Below are positions 10,564 to 21,647 of a DNA stretch of 64,000 bases, piece by piece. The notes under the pieces were generated by a model. The model was not told the origin of the DNA and ran no database searches. It saw only the letters and a program-made list of their open reading frames with translations. The translations under genes were made by a program, and so were the position numbers. The DNA is from Anthostomella pinea. Taxonomy: Eukaryota; Ascomycota; Sordariomycetes; Xylariales; Xylariaceae. Positions within the stretch are counted from its first letter, which is position 1. Every line of letters begins with the position of its first letter. The DNA is taken from NCBI GenBank assembly GCA_963556695.1, contig CAUWAG010000020.1, positions 1,240,001 through 1,304,000 on the forward strand, given 5' to 3'.

Positions 10564-12557
10564 GAACTGGTTCACTTCGTTCACGCGTCACGGGGCGGGC
10601 CCCCCGTACCCCCCTCTTTCCACAATTCAATCCTAAGGGGTGTTGTCGGTTAATCGTATCTTGCGAGGGGAAAGGCATCACATAAGGTCACGTCTCTATT
10701 TCGTCTACGTAGTACACTCCCATGTCTCCCGATCATACACACACGCCCCGGCATTCAACGAAGCCTTCATCTGCGGGAAGAATACAGCGAACCCCTTCCG
10801 GCTTGCCTCCCTCTCGTCACTCACCTCCATCTCGTCTCCCGGTACATCACTACACAGAATTAGTTCCATCTCTTCCACACAACATTCCATCAGTACCTAC
10901 CCTGGCAAAGCAGGACGTTGACTGTCTTGCACATGACCATGCAGGTCACAACGGAGGACCCAACAATACCGGTCCAGCGTCTTCCGAAACCAATATGTCA
11001 CCTCGTCCCCAGCCTCGTCCCCATCGCCCACAAGACACCGCCAGCCAACATACTTGGCCGTCAAGCCCGCCACATCCACGGCTGTCACCCCCGAGGGAAA
11101 CCAACCCCGTCGCTCTACAAAGCTCATACGCGGGAACAGAGAGACAATGCGCCCGACGCCCGTGATATAGTTGCCCACCAACGTGCCGTAAATACGACTC
11201 AGTAACACCTCCTCCACAGGTCGTTGCAACTCCACCAAATGGATCACGCGCTGGGACAGGTCCCCCTTCACCAGACACACCCTACGCTCCGCGCGGACAG
11301 ACGCCCACTCCCCTATGCGGTGACGACAAGCATACGGGTTTAAGCGGTACCCCGACCGAGTCAAGAACAGCGCCAGCGCACCCCTCGCCTTGTACCCATG
11401 ACAGAGCACATCGAGAATAACGGCCCGGGGCCGCAAGCGTAACGACTCCTTCCACTCCCCCGCCATAAACGAGACAACATCGGCTCCCGTCACGACAGCA
11501 CCTGCTCGCTTCAACTCATGTAAAAACGAGGCCAGAGACAGACCAAACGTCTGCACAAATGCGGCCAGGTCCAACCCCTCACCGGTAAACATAGCATGGG
11601 CAGCTGCCATGGTACTCATATTCATCTAATGAACAGAAAAGAGGAAGAAAGAGAGAACTATCAATAGTGCGCGCCCCCTCGCTTATCTACCCCGTTCGTT
11701 CAGTCGGTGCTGACAGCCTGTCTGCCCCCTTTCAGTATGAGTCACTCCGTACCGTCGTTCCATTGGTAGGTCCGGTGCACGGGCCATATTGGACTAAATA
11801 CAGTGTAGTCACGCATTCCATTTGTTATCCCCACTGTCACAGTACCTATCCTCCGTTACACTTTGGGTGGTACAGTAATGTCATCTGATCAGTGCGCGAG
11901 TGTTGGCACACGGCTTATGGTCATGATTCCAGCATAAAGTAAATTATAGGTTGGCGGGTGTCAACACCCTGTTATGCTGGAATTAGTCTTCGACACCACT
12001 TCGTGATGGCCTCACTTTCGTTCAGTCTGATTACCATTTCAACCCCGTCTCATTTGATTTCATTCCATTCATCTAACTTCACTCCGTTGCGTTTGGCCCT
12101 CAGTCCCTTCGGTCTACAGTCACTCCGTTCCTTTGATCGGTCGTCCCTCCCTTTCCTTCGTTCCACTCAGTGTTGTCGTCGCTCCGCTCCTCTAGTCTAC
12201 AGTTGTTTGATCACTTGGTCGTGGGGTTCAGTTGTCTGATCGTCACTCTTTGGTTTTAATTGTTTTGTTTGAGTGACTCTAGTAAGCACGTTGTCTAAGT
12301 CTATCTAGTTGACGGTCGCACTGCTCCCTTTGATGGTTCCACGTCGCTGTCGCTCCCTGGGTCACTCTGTTCCCCCATCGTCCCTTCGGTCCTCATGCCT
12401 CCCTACCGGTCGTCTAGTCACTGCCGTTCCTCTACTCACTTCGTTCGACCGCTCCACTGCACACTCCGTGTGGTTCGTTCCACTCACTTGTTGTTTGGTT
12501 CAATTGTCTATCTATCTAGTTTAGTTCCATTGTCTAACAGTATCTCGCACATGTTTT
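10564..12557 (+). repeat. Module 5 (1994 bp): nucleotidyltransferase-like gene
   Basis: GC box 10564-10631; two-exon minus-strand gene 10705-11625; GGTCCG/CGGGCC hairpin near 11775-11791; GTGT/ACAC hairpin 11900-11911; origin-like hairpin 11929-11980; micro-hairpin tract to 12557. Confidence 0.8.
10705..11625 (-). CDS. Nucleotidyltransferase-fold-like fungal protein
   Basis: Two exons (11625-10901 and 10849-10705) separated by a 51-bp intron (GTAGGT donor, ACTAAT branch, GTGTAG acceptor) give 289 aa. The pattern, with gaps, is GAVVTGADVVSFM, a later ILDV segment, ALALFLTRSGYRL, VIHLVELQRPVEEVLLSRIY, then GNYITGVGRIVSLFPRMSF. It follows the layout of widespread fungal hypothetical proteins with a nucleotidyltransferase-like fold, where GS, DLD and FHST..MN motifs occur at these places. 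Here the GS is GA and the paired aspartates are not obvious, so catalysis is doubtful. Exon 2 ends in a Cys/Trp motif (CVYDRETWEC). The assignment comes from pattern memory and is uncertain; the intron is well supported by frame continuity. Confidence 0.5.
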
Positions 12558-14520
12558 GAACTGGTTCGCTGCGCTCACGCGTCACGGGGCGGGCCCCCCG
12601 TACCCCCCTCTTTCCACAATATAATGGGAGTTGTGTTGTTGGGTAAGAGTATCTTCGAAAGGGTCACTATCTAGTATCACTATGTTGAAGTCTACAAAGA
12701 AGGGCATCACAGGTTGCCAGTGCCTCCATTACTACAAGAGGTCTACGATTGTATCTGGTTTCATTCCAATACAAGGGGCACAGCGAGAGTCTACGTCCAT
12801 CACCCCGTCTTATCAGTCACGTTCCACTGATTCCATCCTCCATTCCACCAAGTCCCCCGTGGTCCATCTCACTGGGTTCTCATCACCCGGTTCGTAGGGG
12901 AAGGCCCATCATCACACCGTTCATCCCCAGGGAAAGCACGCTACCACTAGTCCACTAGCGGCCCGCAAAGTCTCCAACCTCATTGGAACCTTGGTCAAAC
13001 CTTACTTACACCGTATTGAAACCCTGATGCACTGCTCAGAGTGTGTCTCTCCCGTTCCACGTGCCACTAGGTGACAGTATCACCAGTCCTGGCGGTATAG
13101 AAGAGCCCCGCACCGACCAGACAGCGCAAAGAAAGGGTCCTTCCACCCATCCCTATGCTCACCAAGAGACGCCCCCCATCACAGTTGGGTATTGTGGCCT
13201 GACCAGTCCATCGCCCCGTCTCCTTCTCCATCCACGAGAAAGAACAACAACAATGTTCATCCAGGTGCGGTCCTACCTTTCGTTTGTCCGGTAGAGGAGC
13301 AGTCTACTCCCAGCGCATCAGCCGCGCATCAGTCACGCATCATCCATCCGTGCTTGTCCCCCCAAAGTGTCCGTAGTGAGGGCATCCTGTTCCTCAGTCA
13401 ATCGATCATTCCATTCGTATGTTCACTCAATAAAACCCATTGTTTATGTTCTTTGTCAAACAAAGATCTATACCATGATTAGAAAGACGACCTAGTCGAT
13501 CGCAACCCAGTATCATCTAAAGAGTTCGGGCGTGCAACCCAGGTTGACTCAATAGTTCGGGCCAGCCCAGTTGTTCACCACAAGCGGTGCCTCTACGCAA
13601 TAGAGGAAGAGAAAGGAAGAACCATCCTTATTCAGTTCGAGCGGGCGCACCAGTGCTTATCTATTCCATTCGTTCAGTTCGTGCCGACAGGGTGTCCACC
13701 CCATTTCCGAGAGTCGGATAGTTGTTGGTCCGGCCACAAGTGACCTCCCCTTCCATTGGATAGTCCCGCGCACGGGCCTTTTGTTGGACCAAAAACAGTG
13801 TAGTCACGCATTCCATTTGTTATCCCCACTGTCACAGTACCTATCCTCCGTTACACTTTGGGTGGTACAGTAAGTCATCTAGTCAGTGCGCGGGTGCTAT
13901 CGCACGGCTTATGGTCAAGATTCCAGCATAAAGTAAATTATAGGTCCCTCCGTGCAACTCCGGGTTTATGCTGGAATGCTCTTTCCCACCTGTTGGTGAT
14001 ACCCTCACTTGCGTTCAGTTGTCTAATCAGTCACTCCCTTCCTTTGATCGCCCTCCGGTCAATGACTACACTCCGTTGCGTCTACGGTCGTCCCTCCCTT
14101 GCCTCCTTCCAGTCGTCTGCCCCTCAGTCCCTTCGGTGTTGTCGTCGCTCCGCTCCTCATGTCTACAGTTGTTTGATCACTTGGTCGTGGGGTTCTATTG
14201 TTTACCTCGTCACTTTGTTTTGTTTAGTTGTTTGTTTGAGTGACTCTAGTAAGCACGTTGTCTAAGTCTATCTAGTTGACGGTCGCACTGCTCCCTTTGA
14301 TGGTTCCACGTCGCTGTCGCTCCCTGGGTCACTCTGTTCCCCTATCGTCCCTTCGGTCCTCATGCCTCCCTACCGGTCGTCTAGTCACTGCCGTTCCTCT
14401 ACTCACTTCGTTCGACCGCTCCGCTACACACTCCGTGTGGTTCGTTCCACTCACTTGTTGTTTCTATTGTTTATCTAGTTTACATCGTTCTATTGTCAAA
14501 CAATATCTCGCACATTCTTT
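12558..14520 (+). repeat. Module 6 (1963 bp): no ORF, structured element
   Basis: GC box 12558-12625; no credible ORF in 12626-13470; conserved structured element 13470-13625; hairpins near 13770 (CCCG/CGGG) and 13890-13905 (GTGC/GCAC); origin-like hairpin 13923-13974; micro-hairpin tract to 14520. Its length equals that of gene-bearing modules. Confidence 0.75.
13470..13625 (-). ncRNA. Putative structured non-coding RNA (copy 1)
   Basis: Shared with 24530-24665 and 30574-30722 and found only in modules without an ORF. Conserved pieces are GTCGATNGCAACCCAG, a GTTNGGGCGTGCAACCC box, and a hairpin CCTCTA-CGCAA-TAGAGG (CCTCTG-CGCAA-CAGAGG in the third copy, a compensatory change). It sits where other modules have the 5' end of their gene, just before the purine-rich tract, so transcription is probably toward the minus strand. 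Confidence 0.4.
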
Positions 14521-16492
14521 GAACTGGTTCACTTCGTTCACGCGTCACGGGGCGGGCCCCCCGTACCCCCCTCATTCCACAATTAAATCCTGAGGGGTTT
14601 AGTTGGTTAAGAGTATCATAAGAAGGTCACTATCACAGGGTTCACGTCGAGTCAAGGCATCATAAGGTTCAAAGTCACAGCAGTTCTAATCAAATACATA
14701 CCAGTACCCTAAACATAAAAACCTACAGAATATTACAACAGTAGTGTCACTCTTCCTAGTCCCCCTTACTACAAGAACCACTCCTCTCGAGATGACAGAG
14801 CCAGTCCACAGCCCAGGCCTGCACCGCGGTACTCTTAAGCAGATCCCCTACCAAGAATAACGTTTGGATAGAAGCCACCACGCAGACTACTGTAGCCTCC
14901 GCACAACCAAGTTCAGCCAACGCGGATTGACCATTCAACGTATCCTTCACACGCACGTCTGTTTCATACGCCTGTCCAAGTCGTGCCAACATACTGACAA
15001 GGACATCAACACATGGCTGGGACAAGAGTGTAGCCACTGGATCGCACTCACACTGCTCAATACAGACCGCCTCCATATAGGCTTGCCGAACAACCGGCCA
15101 AAGCGACGACGGTATCACACTGCCTCGCCCCCCCTCCGGCTCCATGGTCATCAGTTCCTCACGAGACCCATACCAGGTCAATAACGTCCCAACGCGCTCC
15201 TCCAAGCCCATCAGTATCGTACTCAACGTCCCTTCCAGTGCAGCAAGAGAGATCAATTTGCCCTGCCTCGGCGTGTACCCAATCAAACGTGGCCAAAGCC
15301 ACTCCTCCACCCCGTGTGTCCCGGCAACGCGTACCTGATGTACAAAAGCGGCATTCATGACCGCACCCGACTTCTCCACGTCGACATTGTCTGTCTCGCT
15401 CTCCGACTCACCCTCCATACAACCATCGGCCTCATTCCATAGCAAACCGTCCCAGGCCTCATCCACCGCGGGACTCAACACAGCTCGCGCTTGTATCACT
15501 ACCCTCCCCCAGGGGGCCATCTGCACACCGCAATACTCCATGACCGTATCTACGTCACGAAATCAACCGATCCCCCTTCCAAAAAGAAAGTAGACGAGAA
15601 AAGAGACACTTCAGAAGTGGGCGCATCACTGCTTTAGTATTCCAACAGTGTCAGCACCGTTTGATTCCGGGTCGACACCCTGTCCACCCCCTTTGAGTAA
15701 GCATCACTGTGGCCGCGAGCGACCTACGTTCTATTGGATAGTCCCGTGCACGGGCCTTTTGTTTGACCAAATACAGTGCATGCAAACATTCCATTTTTTA
15801 TCCGCACATGTTCACTAACTAACTTGCACTGCGTTCCAGTGGGTAAGTGGTAGAATCTCCCGTGCGCGAGTACTTTCGTACGGCTTTCAGTCAAGATTCC
15901 AGCATAAAGTAAATTATAGGGCCTGGATGTCAACACCAGGTTTATGCTGGAATTAGTCTTCGACACCACTTCGTGATCCCCTCACTTTCGTTCAGTCTGA
16001 TTACCATTTCAACCCCGTCTCATTTGATTTCATTCCATTCATCTAACTTCACTCCGTTGCGTTTGGCCCTCAGTCCCTTCGGTCTACAGTCACTCCGTTC
16101 CTTTGATCGGTCGTCCCTCCCTTACCTTCGCTCTGCTCAGTGTAGTCGTCGCTCCGCTCCTCCCTCCTTGTTGAGTTCATTTGTTACCTCGTCACTTATT
16201 ACGTTTAGTTTGGTTTGAGTGACTCGTGGGTTCACAGTTGTCTAGTATTATCTATCTACGGTCGCTACGCTCCCTCTATCTATCTCACGATGTTGGTTCC
16301 ACCTCCCTTTGGTCGTGTAGTCGGTCCCCTCCTCTAGTCACTGCCGTTCCTCTACTCCCTACGGTCGACCGTTCCACTGCACACTCCGTGTATCTCCTTC
16401 CAGTCGGTCATGCTCCCTCTGGTCGCTGTTTGTTTCAATTCATTTACTATGTAGTTTAATTCTACTGTCAAAGAGTATCTCGCACATACTTT
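14521..16492 (+). repeat. Module 7 (1972 bp): unknown gene
   Basis: GC box 14521-14588; minus-strand gene 14756-15541; CCCGTGCACGGG palindrome near 15743-15754; GTAC/GTAC hairpin near 15869-15880; origin-like hairpin 15899-15950 with inner CCTGG/CCAGG; micro-hairpin tract to 16492. Confidence 0.8.
14756..15541 (-). CDS. Hypothetical protein of module 7
   Basis: Unrecognised 261-aa acidic protein from a clear ATG at 15541. An acidic stretch (residues about 38-55, EGESESETDNVDVEKSG) is followed by a largely helical, Leu/Ala/Val-rich body and a Cys-containing C-terminus (CHLERSGSCSKGD). No transmembrane segment or catalytic motif could be named. The uninterrupted frame, ATG placement below the leader and normal module layout support a real gene. 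Confidence 0.55.
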   Translation of the reverse strand: MEYCGVQMAPWGRVVIQARAVLSPAVDEAWDGLLWNEADGCMEGESESETDNVDVEKSGAVMNAAFVHQVRVAGTHGVEEWLWPRLIGYTPRQGKLISLAALEGTLSTILMGLEERVGTLLTWYGSREELMTMEPEGGRGSVIPSSLWPVVRQAYMEAVCIEQCECDPVATLLSQPCVDVLVSMLARLGQAYETDVRVKDTLNGQSALAELGCAEATVVCVVASIQTLFLVGDLLKSTAVQAWAVDWLCHLERSGSCSKGD

Positions 16493-18396
16493 GAACTGGT
16501 TCACTTCGTTCACGCGTCACGGGGCGGGCCCCCCCGTACCCCCCTTTTTCCACAATTCAATGGGGGTTGTGTTGTTGGTCAATCGTATCTACGAGGGTCA
16601 TTGTCTACTATAAAATCAAGTCTATCGAGTTACATTCTATTCACAGTCACTTCGTTCCTCCCGTCTAGTACAGCAGTAAGGCCACTTACTTGTGTCCTCT
16701 CCTATATCTGTAGTAGCTCTCTATAAGCCCACCTACATGTTCCATCTGTCACGACTCCTCTTCCGTGTCTGACCCCGAGTCCAGTACATCCACCTTGCCC
16801 TCTTCCACCGGACAGACACTCTCCCTCGCTCGATACTCGCGTGCACAACATGTCCACTCGGGGTGTTTCATTACATCGTGAAAAGAACGCAACACACTCA
16901 GGCCAAAGCCCGGCCCTGCCGCACAATAACAGACCCCTTCCTCCCAACAGGGACGATGCTCATACCGCCCATCGGATCGAACAGTACCCGACTCGTACCA
17001 GCCACGATGGCCATCCAAGGGCAACAGCTTCCAACTACACCGTACCAAGGGCCAACGCACCACCCGTTGCCGCGTCACAAGAAAGATGCCACACTGGTCG
17101 TCCAACTCTACACTCCGTCAGTTCCATCCACAGTTGATTGGATTGTTCCACCTGCCCAAGAAAACCTACTCTTGTTTGCCAACAGAAAGGAGTACACCGC
17201 GTCCGATACCACAACGCAACGCCTAGGTAACCCTGGTGCCACCCCTCGTGGATGAGCGACGACCCTCCCAAAGCCCCGGCGTGCCAGCGGCTCTCGTCTC
17301 CCCCCGTCGACGGATAGATAGTGTGCCCACCACCGCTCACTCTCCAAGTAGGACCATGCGAGGGACCGCAGTAGAGAACAGACCTGGGTTAGCATCACCA
17401 GTTTGTCCAACGCAAGAAACGAGACAATCAATAGAATCAACTCCGTCAGTAACCTCACCAAAGCCATCGTCGCTGGTAGAAGAGGGACCTATCCCAAGCA
17501 CTTTTCAAAAAGAGGTAGTCAAGAAGAACAATCATTGTCTCCAGAGGGTGGGCAATGGTCCCATCTTATCATTCCATTACGGGCTGACAGGTGTCCACCC
17601 CATTTGCCCTAGTCGGGTAGGCATCACTGTGGCCGCAAGCGACCTTCGTTCTATTGGATAGGCCCTACGTACGGGCGTTACATGTCCAAAAACAGTGCAG
17701 TCAAGCATTCCAGTTTTTATCCCCACTGTTACTCTACCTGCCCTCCGTTGCACTTTGGGTGGTGAGTGAAGTCCTTTAGTCCGTACGCGAGTATTTCACA
17801 CGGCTTTTGGTCCAAAGTCCAGCATAAAGTAAATTATAAGGGCCCAGTGTCAACACCGGGTTTATGCTGGAATTGACTGCGTCTCGTTGTCACAATGGCC
17901 TCACTTGCGTTCAGTCTGATTAACTCATTTCACTCTGTTGCATTGTCTCACTCCCTTCGTCTAACAGTCATTCCGTGCCTTCTACAGTCACTCCGTTCCT
18001 TTGATCAGTCGTCCCTCCCTTCCTTCGTTCCACTCAGTGTTGGTCTCCCTCCGGTCGTCCCCTTCTAGTTTGATTTCATTTGTTACCTCGTCACTTATTT
18101 TTAATTATTTTGTTTGATTGAGTGCCTCAATAGTGCATAATTGATTACTAGTTTGATTGAGTACTATGTACGGTCGCTACGCTCCCTCTATTCCCATGTC
18201 ACTGTCTTTCCTTACTCCCTCTGTTTGTGTATGTCGCTGTCGCTCCCCTAGTCACTCCCGTTCCTCTGTTCCTTTGTCACACACGACTCCGTCAGATCAC
18301 TCTATGATGTTCACTCTATTTACTCATGTTTAGTTCTATTTAGTATCTATCTAATTGTGTAGTTCAAGTTTTAATCAAGTATCTCTAACGTTCTTT
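16493..18396 (+). repeat. Module 8 (1904 bp): F-box gene
   Basis: GC box 16493-16561 (one extra C); two-exon minus-strand F-box gene 16749-17467; CCC/GGG hairpin near 17663-17678; origin-like hairpin 17819-17870 with inner CCC.GTG/CAC.GGG; micro-hairpin tract to 18396. Confidence 0.8.
16749..17467 (-). CDS. F-box protein
   Basis: Two exons (17467-17170 and 17107-16749) with a 62-bp intron (GTAGGT donor, GTGTAG acceptor) give 218 aa. Without splicing the frame stops at 17108. Residues about 5-45 (LLTELILLIVSFLALDKLVM, then LTQVCSLLRSLA) match the F-box helix pattern that recruits Skp1 of SCF ubiquitin ligases. The C-terminal part is Cys/Trp/His-rich (HRPCWEEGVCYC, HPEWTCCAR) and ends in an acidic tail. 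The same C-terminal signature and intron position recur in the truncated copy at 18447-19137. Known parallel: nanovirus Clink is also an F-box protein. The role here, degradation of a host target, is inference. Confidence 0.7.
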
Positions 18397-19434
18397 AAAC
18401 TGGTTCACTTCGTTCACGCGTCACGGTGCGGGCCCCCCGTACCCCCTGTGGGCATTAACAGTAAGTTGGATGGATGTCGAGACCCTAGTGACAGTGAGTA
18501 AGGTGTCTTCACTCTTGCGCAGTCTGGCGTAGCAGCACTTGAACTCGGAGATGTGGTGGGCACACTATCTATCCGTAGAGGGGGGGAGACGAGAGCTGGT
18601 AGGACAGGTATCCCCCTTTGCACCGGTACGGTATTGTCGCCATGTGGAGGTTGGACTGCGCGTGACGGGCTTCTTACGAGCGAACGAGGGTGAGTCCATT
18701 GCATTCCATTTCTACAAGTGACGCCGGAAGGGAGTTACTAATCAGTGCTGGTAGCATTGGCGAGGACGGTGTCTGTTATTATGATAAAGGCCGGTTTGGT
18801 GGAACGGTCCTTGAAGGTGTCGTGTTCATGGTCCTGTGCCGCTTGGTATTGTTGTGGGCACAATGTACAACGCTATCGACATCGACCGTGCTGGGAGGAG
18901 GGAGTCTATTATTGTGCGGAGGGACCGGGCACTGGGTACTTTGTTCGTTCGCTTCACGATGTAATCAAACACCCGGAATGGACGTGTTGTGCACGACAGT
19001 TTCGGGCAAGGGATAGTCCCTGTCCGGTGGAAGACGGCCAGGTGGATGTATATAATTACAGGCAGGCCTGGGGTCTGCGGGGTACTCTCTTAGTTGCGCC
19101 TGACTGGTGCTATTATATACCGATAGGGCAACATTGATGGTGACTGTTGAACCCAGGGCCATCCTGATGTGTACGGCCGTGGGGTGACAGCCGTGGATAG
19201 TAGGCATGGTCGTTTCTTTTGGTTTGTTGGAACAAAGGAATTGTGTATAGAATGGACTAGAGTCTTGGATGATGCGTGGATGATGCACGACTGATGCACG
19301 GCTGATGCACTTGGATCATACTTGATTGACCCTACGAAGATACAATTACCAACTCACCTCCTCAGGATTGAATTATGAACAAAGGGGGGTACAGGGGGAC
19401 CGCCCCGTAACGCGTGAACGAAGTGAACCAGTTC
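18397..19434 (-). repeat. Module 9: truncated inverted F-box module at head-to-head junction
   Basis: A forward GC box beginning at 18397 breaks off at about 18446, and inverted sequence starts in the middle of an F-box coding region. The inverted GC box lies at 19367-19434. Hairpins and micro-hairpin tract of this module are missing. Confidence 0.7.
18447..19137 (+). pseudogene. Truncated F-box gene copy
   Basis: Homologous to the module 8 F-box gene along its length. It starts inside the F-box (WALTVSWMDVETLVTVSKV), has an in-frame TAG where module 8 has Trp, and continues with NSEMWWAHYLSVEGGRRE. It keeps an intron at the equivalent place (18690-18754, GTGAGT donor, ACTAAT branch, GGTAG acceptor), then RHRPCWEEGVYYC and HPEWTCCAR and a stop at 19135-19137. 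The missing 5' end was lost at the head-to-head junction. It was formerly a functional paralogue. Confidence 0.65.
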
Positions 19435-21647
19435 AAAGAATGTGCCGTAGAAACATAAACAATAGAATTAAAAAACTAGAATAATCATGAATAGAAACAA
19501 CAGTGAGTGGAACGAACTGATTGAACGGACTGAGGTACCACGGAGTGGTGTGGACAGAGTCAGAAGGAGGGCACCGACTGTGGGACCGGAGGGACTAAGG
19601 ACCAAAGGGACGATAGAGGCATGAGGAACGTAGTAACAATAGATAGAACCACGGTATGAGTAATTCAAACTATTGAGCAACCGAAACAAAATCAACTACA
19701 CCCACGGCCGCGAGACAAATAACTGAACCCAACCACGAAGTAAACCAACAACTAGAAGGGGAGGAACGGAGTGACGAGGTACTAAACCAAACCTAATAAC
19801 GAAAATAAACCAACAACTAGAAGGGGAGGCGCGGAGCGACGACTACACTGAGCAGAGCGAAGGGAAAGGAACGGAGTGACCGTAGACCGTAGACCGGAGG
19901 GAGATCAAACGGAACGGAGTGACTGTTAGACAAAAGGAGTGAGGCAATGAGACGGAGTTGAAATGATAATCAAACTAAACGCAAGTGAGGGCATCACCAA
20001 CAGTGATTTAGAACTAGTCCAGCATAACAGGGAGTTGACTCCTACAGACTTATAATTTACTTTATGCTAGACTTTGGACCAAAAGCCGTGTACAACACCC
20101 GCGTACGGTCAGAAGGACCAACTACCCACTGAAACATAGTGGAGGTTGGTTAGTGAACATGTGCAAACAAAAAATGGAATGCTTGACTGCATTGTTTTTG
20201 GACAACTAAGGCCCGTGCGCAGGGCCTCTCAGTCAATCGTGACCACCGGGAACAGATTACCTCATCCGGGCTGTGTCACGGCGAGTGGCACCTAAGACGA
20301 GACAAAGCAGACGACAAGGGGGTAACCGACTCTATAGACGAAAATATCGAAGATGAAGAAAGGAAGGAAAGAGAGCTAGATACAGGTGGGAGACAGAGCT
20401 ATCTAGATGAACCCCTGGCCAGGGTGTGATGTGGGGCGCAGTAGGTTGCGCTGGTGTGTGCCTTCATACTGCCCTCACAGGCTGACACCTGTTGGCCCCA
20501 ACGCAAACGGTGCTGACACTGTGAATGGAATACTAAAGGAGTGGAACGCCCACTGTTGACAGTTCCTCTTTTCTCTTTTATTTTCTTTTTAGAAAGGGCA
20601 TCGATGCACCGCTCGACGGAGACAACAACAGAGACAACACGATCAGTATACCAACGGACGTGTGTTGTGAACAAATTTTAAAGTACGATATGGGAGGTAC
20701 CCGGTCAATGGCCGTTCTACGGCAACGAGCCATTATTATATCCGGGTTTGCTTGTGTAGGCAAGTCGTGGCTTGTAAGGAACGCTGGTGTACCAGGGTAC
20801 TCAGTTCTGGATCTTGACTCGTCGGTGTATTCGTTCTTGACGGACAGAAGCCGAAATCCCAACTTTGTGGGGGACTACACAAAAATGATTGTGGCTCATA
20901 TTACAGAAAAGACGATTATCCTGGTATCCACGCATGCCGATGTACGGCAACGGCTCAACAGCCTCGGGCTCTGGTTTATCATGGTTGTTCCACAGCCTGA
21001 ACTGAAGGATGAGTGGCTTGGGCGAATGAAGGCACGGGGCACAGTTGGGATGATCCCTTTCTTTTGAAAGAAGTGGGATTTCCTCATGTTAGATTGTACT
21101 GGACAGACTGGCTGCAATCATGTGTCTTTACGGACGGGGGAGTACCTAGCTCATGTCATCTCTCATGTCGTTGTTCAGTCCGAACGTGGGAGGGAGCGGG
21201 CGAGAAGACCAGGAGCCTGAAGGGTGCCAGGTGGCGCTGGACAGGAGAGTCGGTTAGGAAACGGATGGCGGAGGATGTGTTGGGCTTGGGAGCTTCAGTG
21301 ATGCGGTGCTACAGTGTGTAGGCCATGGACAGACTGCTTGGGAATAGGGATTGTTTTGAACGGATTAGAACGTGATAGATTCGATGGATAGGAACGTTTT
21401 ATAAAGGATTTGATATTGGGAGATGTGGTCTTTGACATGCACTATTCTTATACACTCCCTTCTAGATGAACCTGGTGATCATAGACTTGAACCTTGTGAT
21501 GCCTTCACTTTACTCCTCTTCTTATAGTAGACTTCTTCTCTTCAACGTAGATACTCTTGACCAACAACACCACACAGGATTATATTCCGGAAAAAAGAGG
21601 GGTACCGGGGGCCCGCCCCATGACGCGTGAACGCAGTGAACCAGTTC
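19435..21647 (-). repeat. Module 10 (inverted, 2213 bp): P-loop kinase gene
   Basis: Inverted order: micro-hairpin tract 19435-20018; origin-like hairpin 20019-20070 (one T.G wobble in the stem); leader; plus-strand gene from 20690; GC box 21581-21647. Confidence 0.8.
20690..21067 (+). CDS. P-loop nucleoside/nucleotide kinase-like protein
   Basis: The ATG at 20690 opens a 125-aa frame with a full Walker A, GFACVGKS (residues 19-26), then VLDLDSSVYSFL, a TIILVSTHADVRQRL strand-helix unit and VPQPELKDEWLGRMKARG. Order and spacing fit small P-loop kinases of phages and viruses (inference). The frame stops after MIPFF, yet the +1 frame continues with family-like sequence (VRLYWTDWLQSC, matching a W.DWI..C end in the module 1 copy) as far as about 21320. 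A single-base frameshift near 21030-21060 has therefore probably cut off the C-terminus. A GTG at 20660 is in frame, but the ATG better fits the leader. Confidence 0.6.
   Translation: MGGTRSMAVLRQRAIIISGFACVGKSWLVRNAGVPGYSVLDLDSSVYSFLTDRSRNPNFVGDYTKMIVAHITEKTIILVSTHADVRQRLNSLGLWFIMVVPQPELKDEWLGRMKARGTVGMIPFF

Noticed and set aside
17105..17110. Frameshift that breaks the module 8 F-box gene
   Set aside because: A GTAGGT...GTGTAG intron at 17108-17169 restores a single continuous frame, and the homologous copy has an intron at the same place.
17035..17340. Separate gene in the third frame across the F-box intron
   Set aside because: It is the intron and flanking exons read in another frame; splicing of the F-box gene explains the region.
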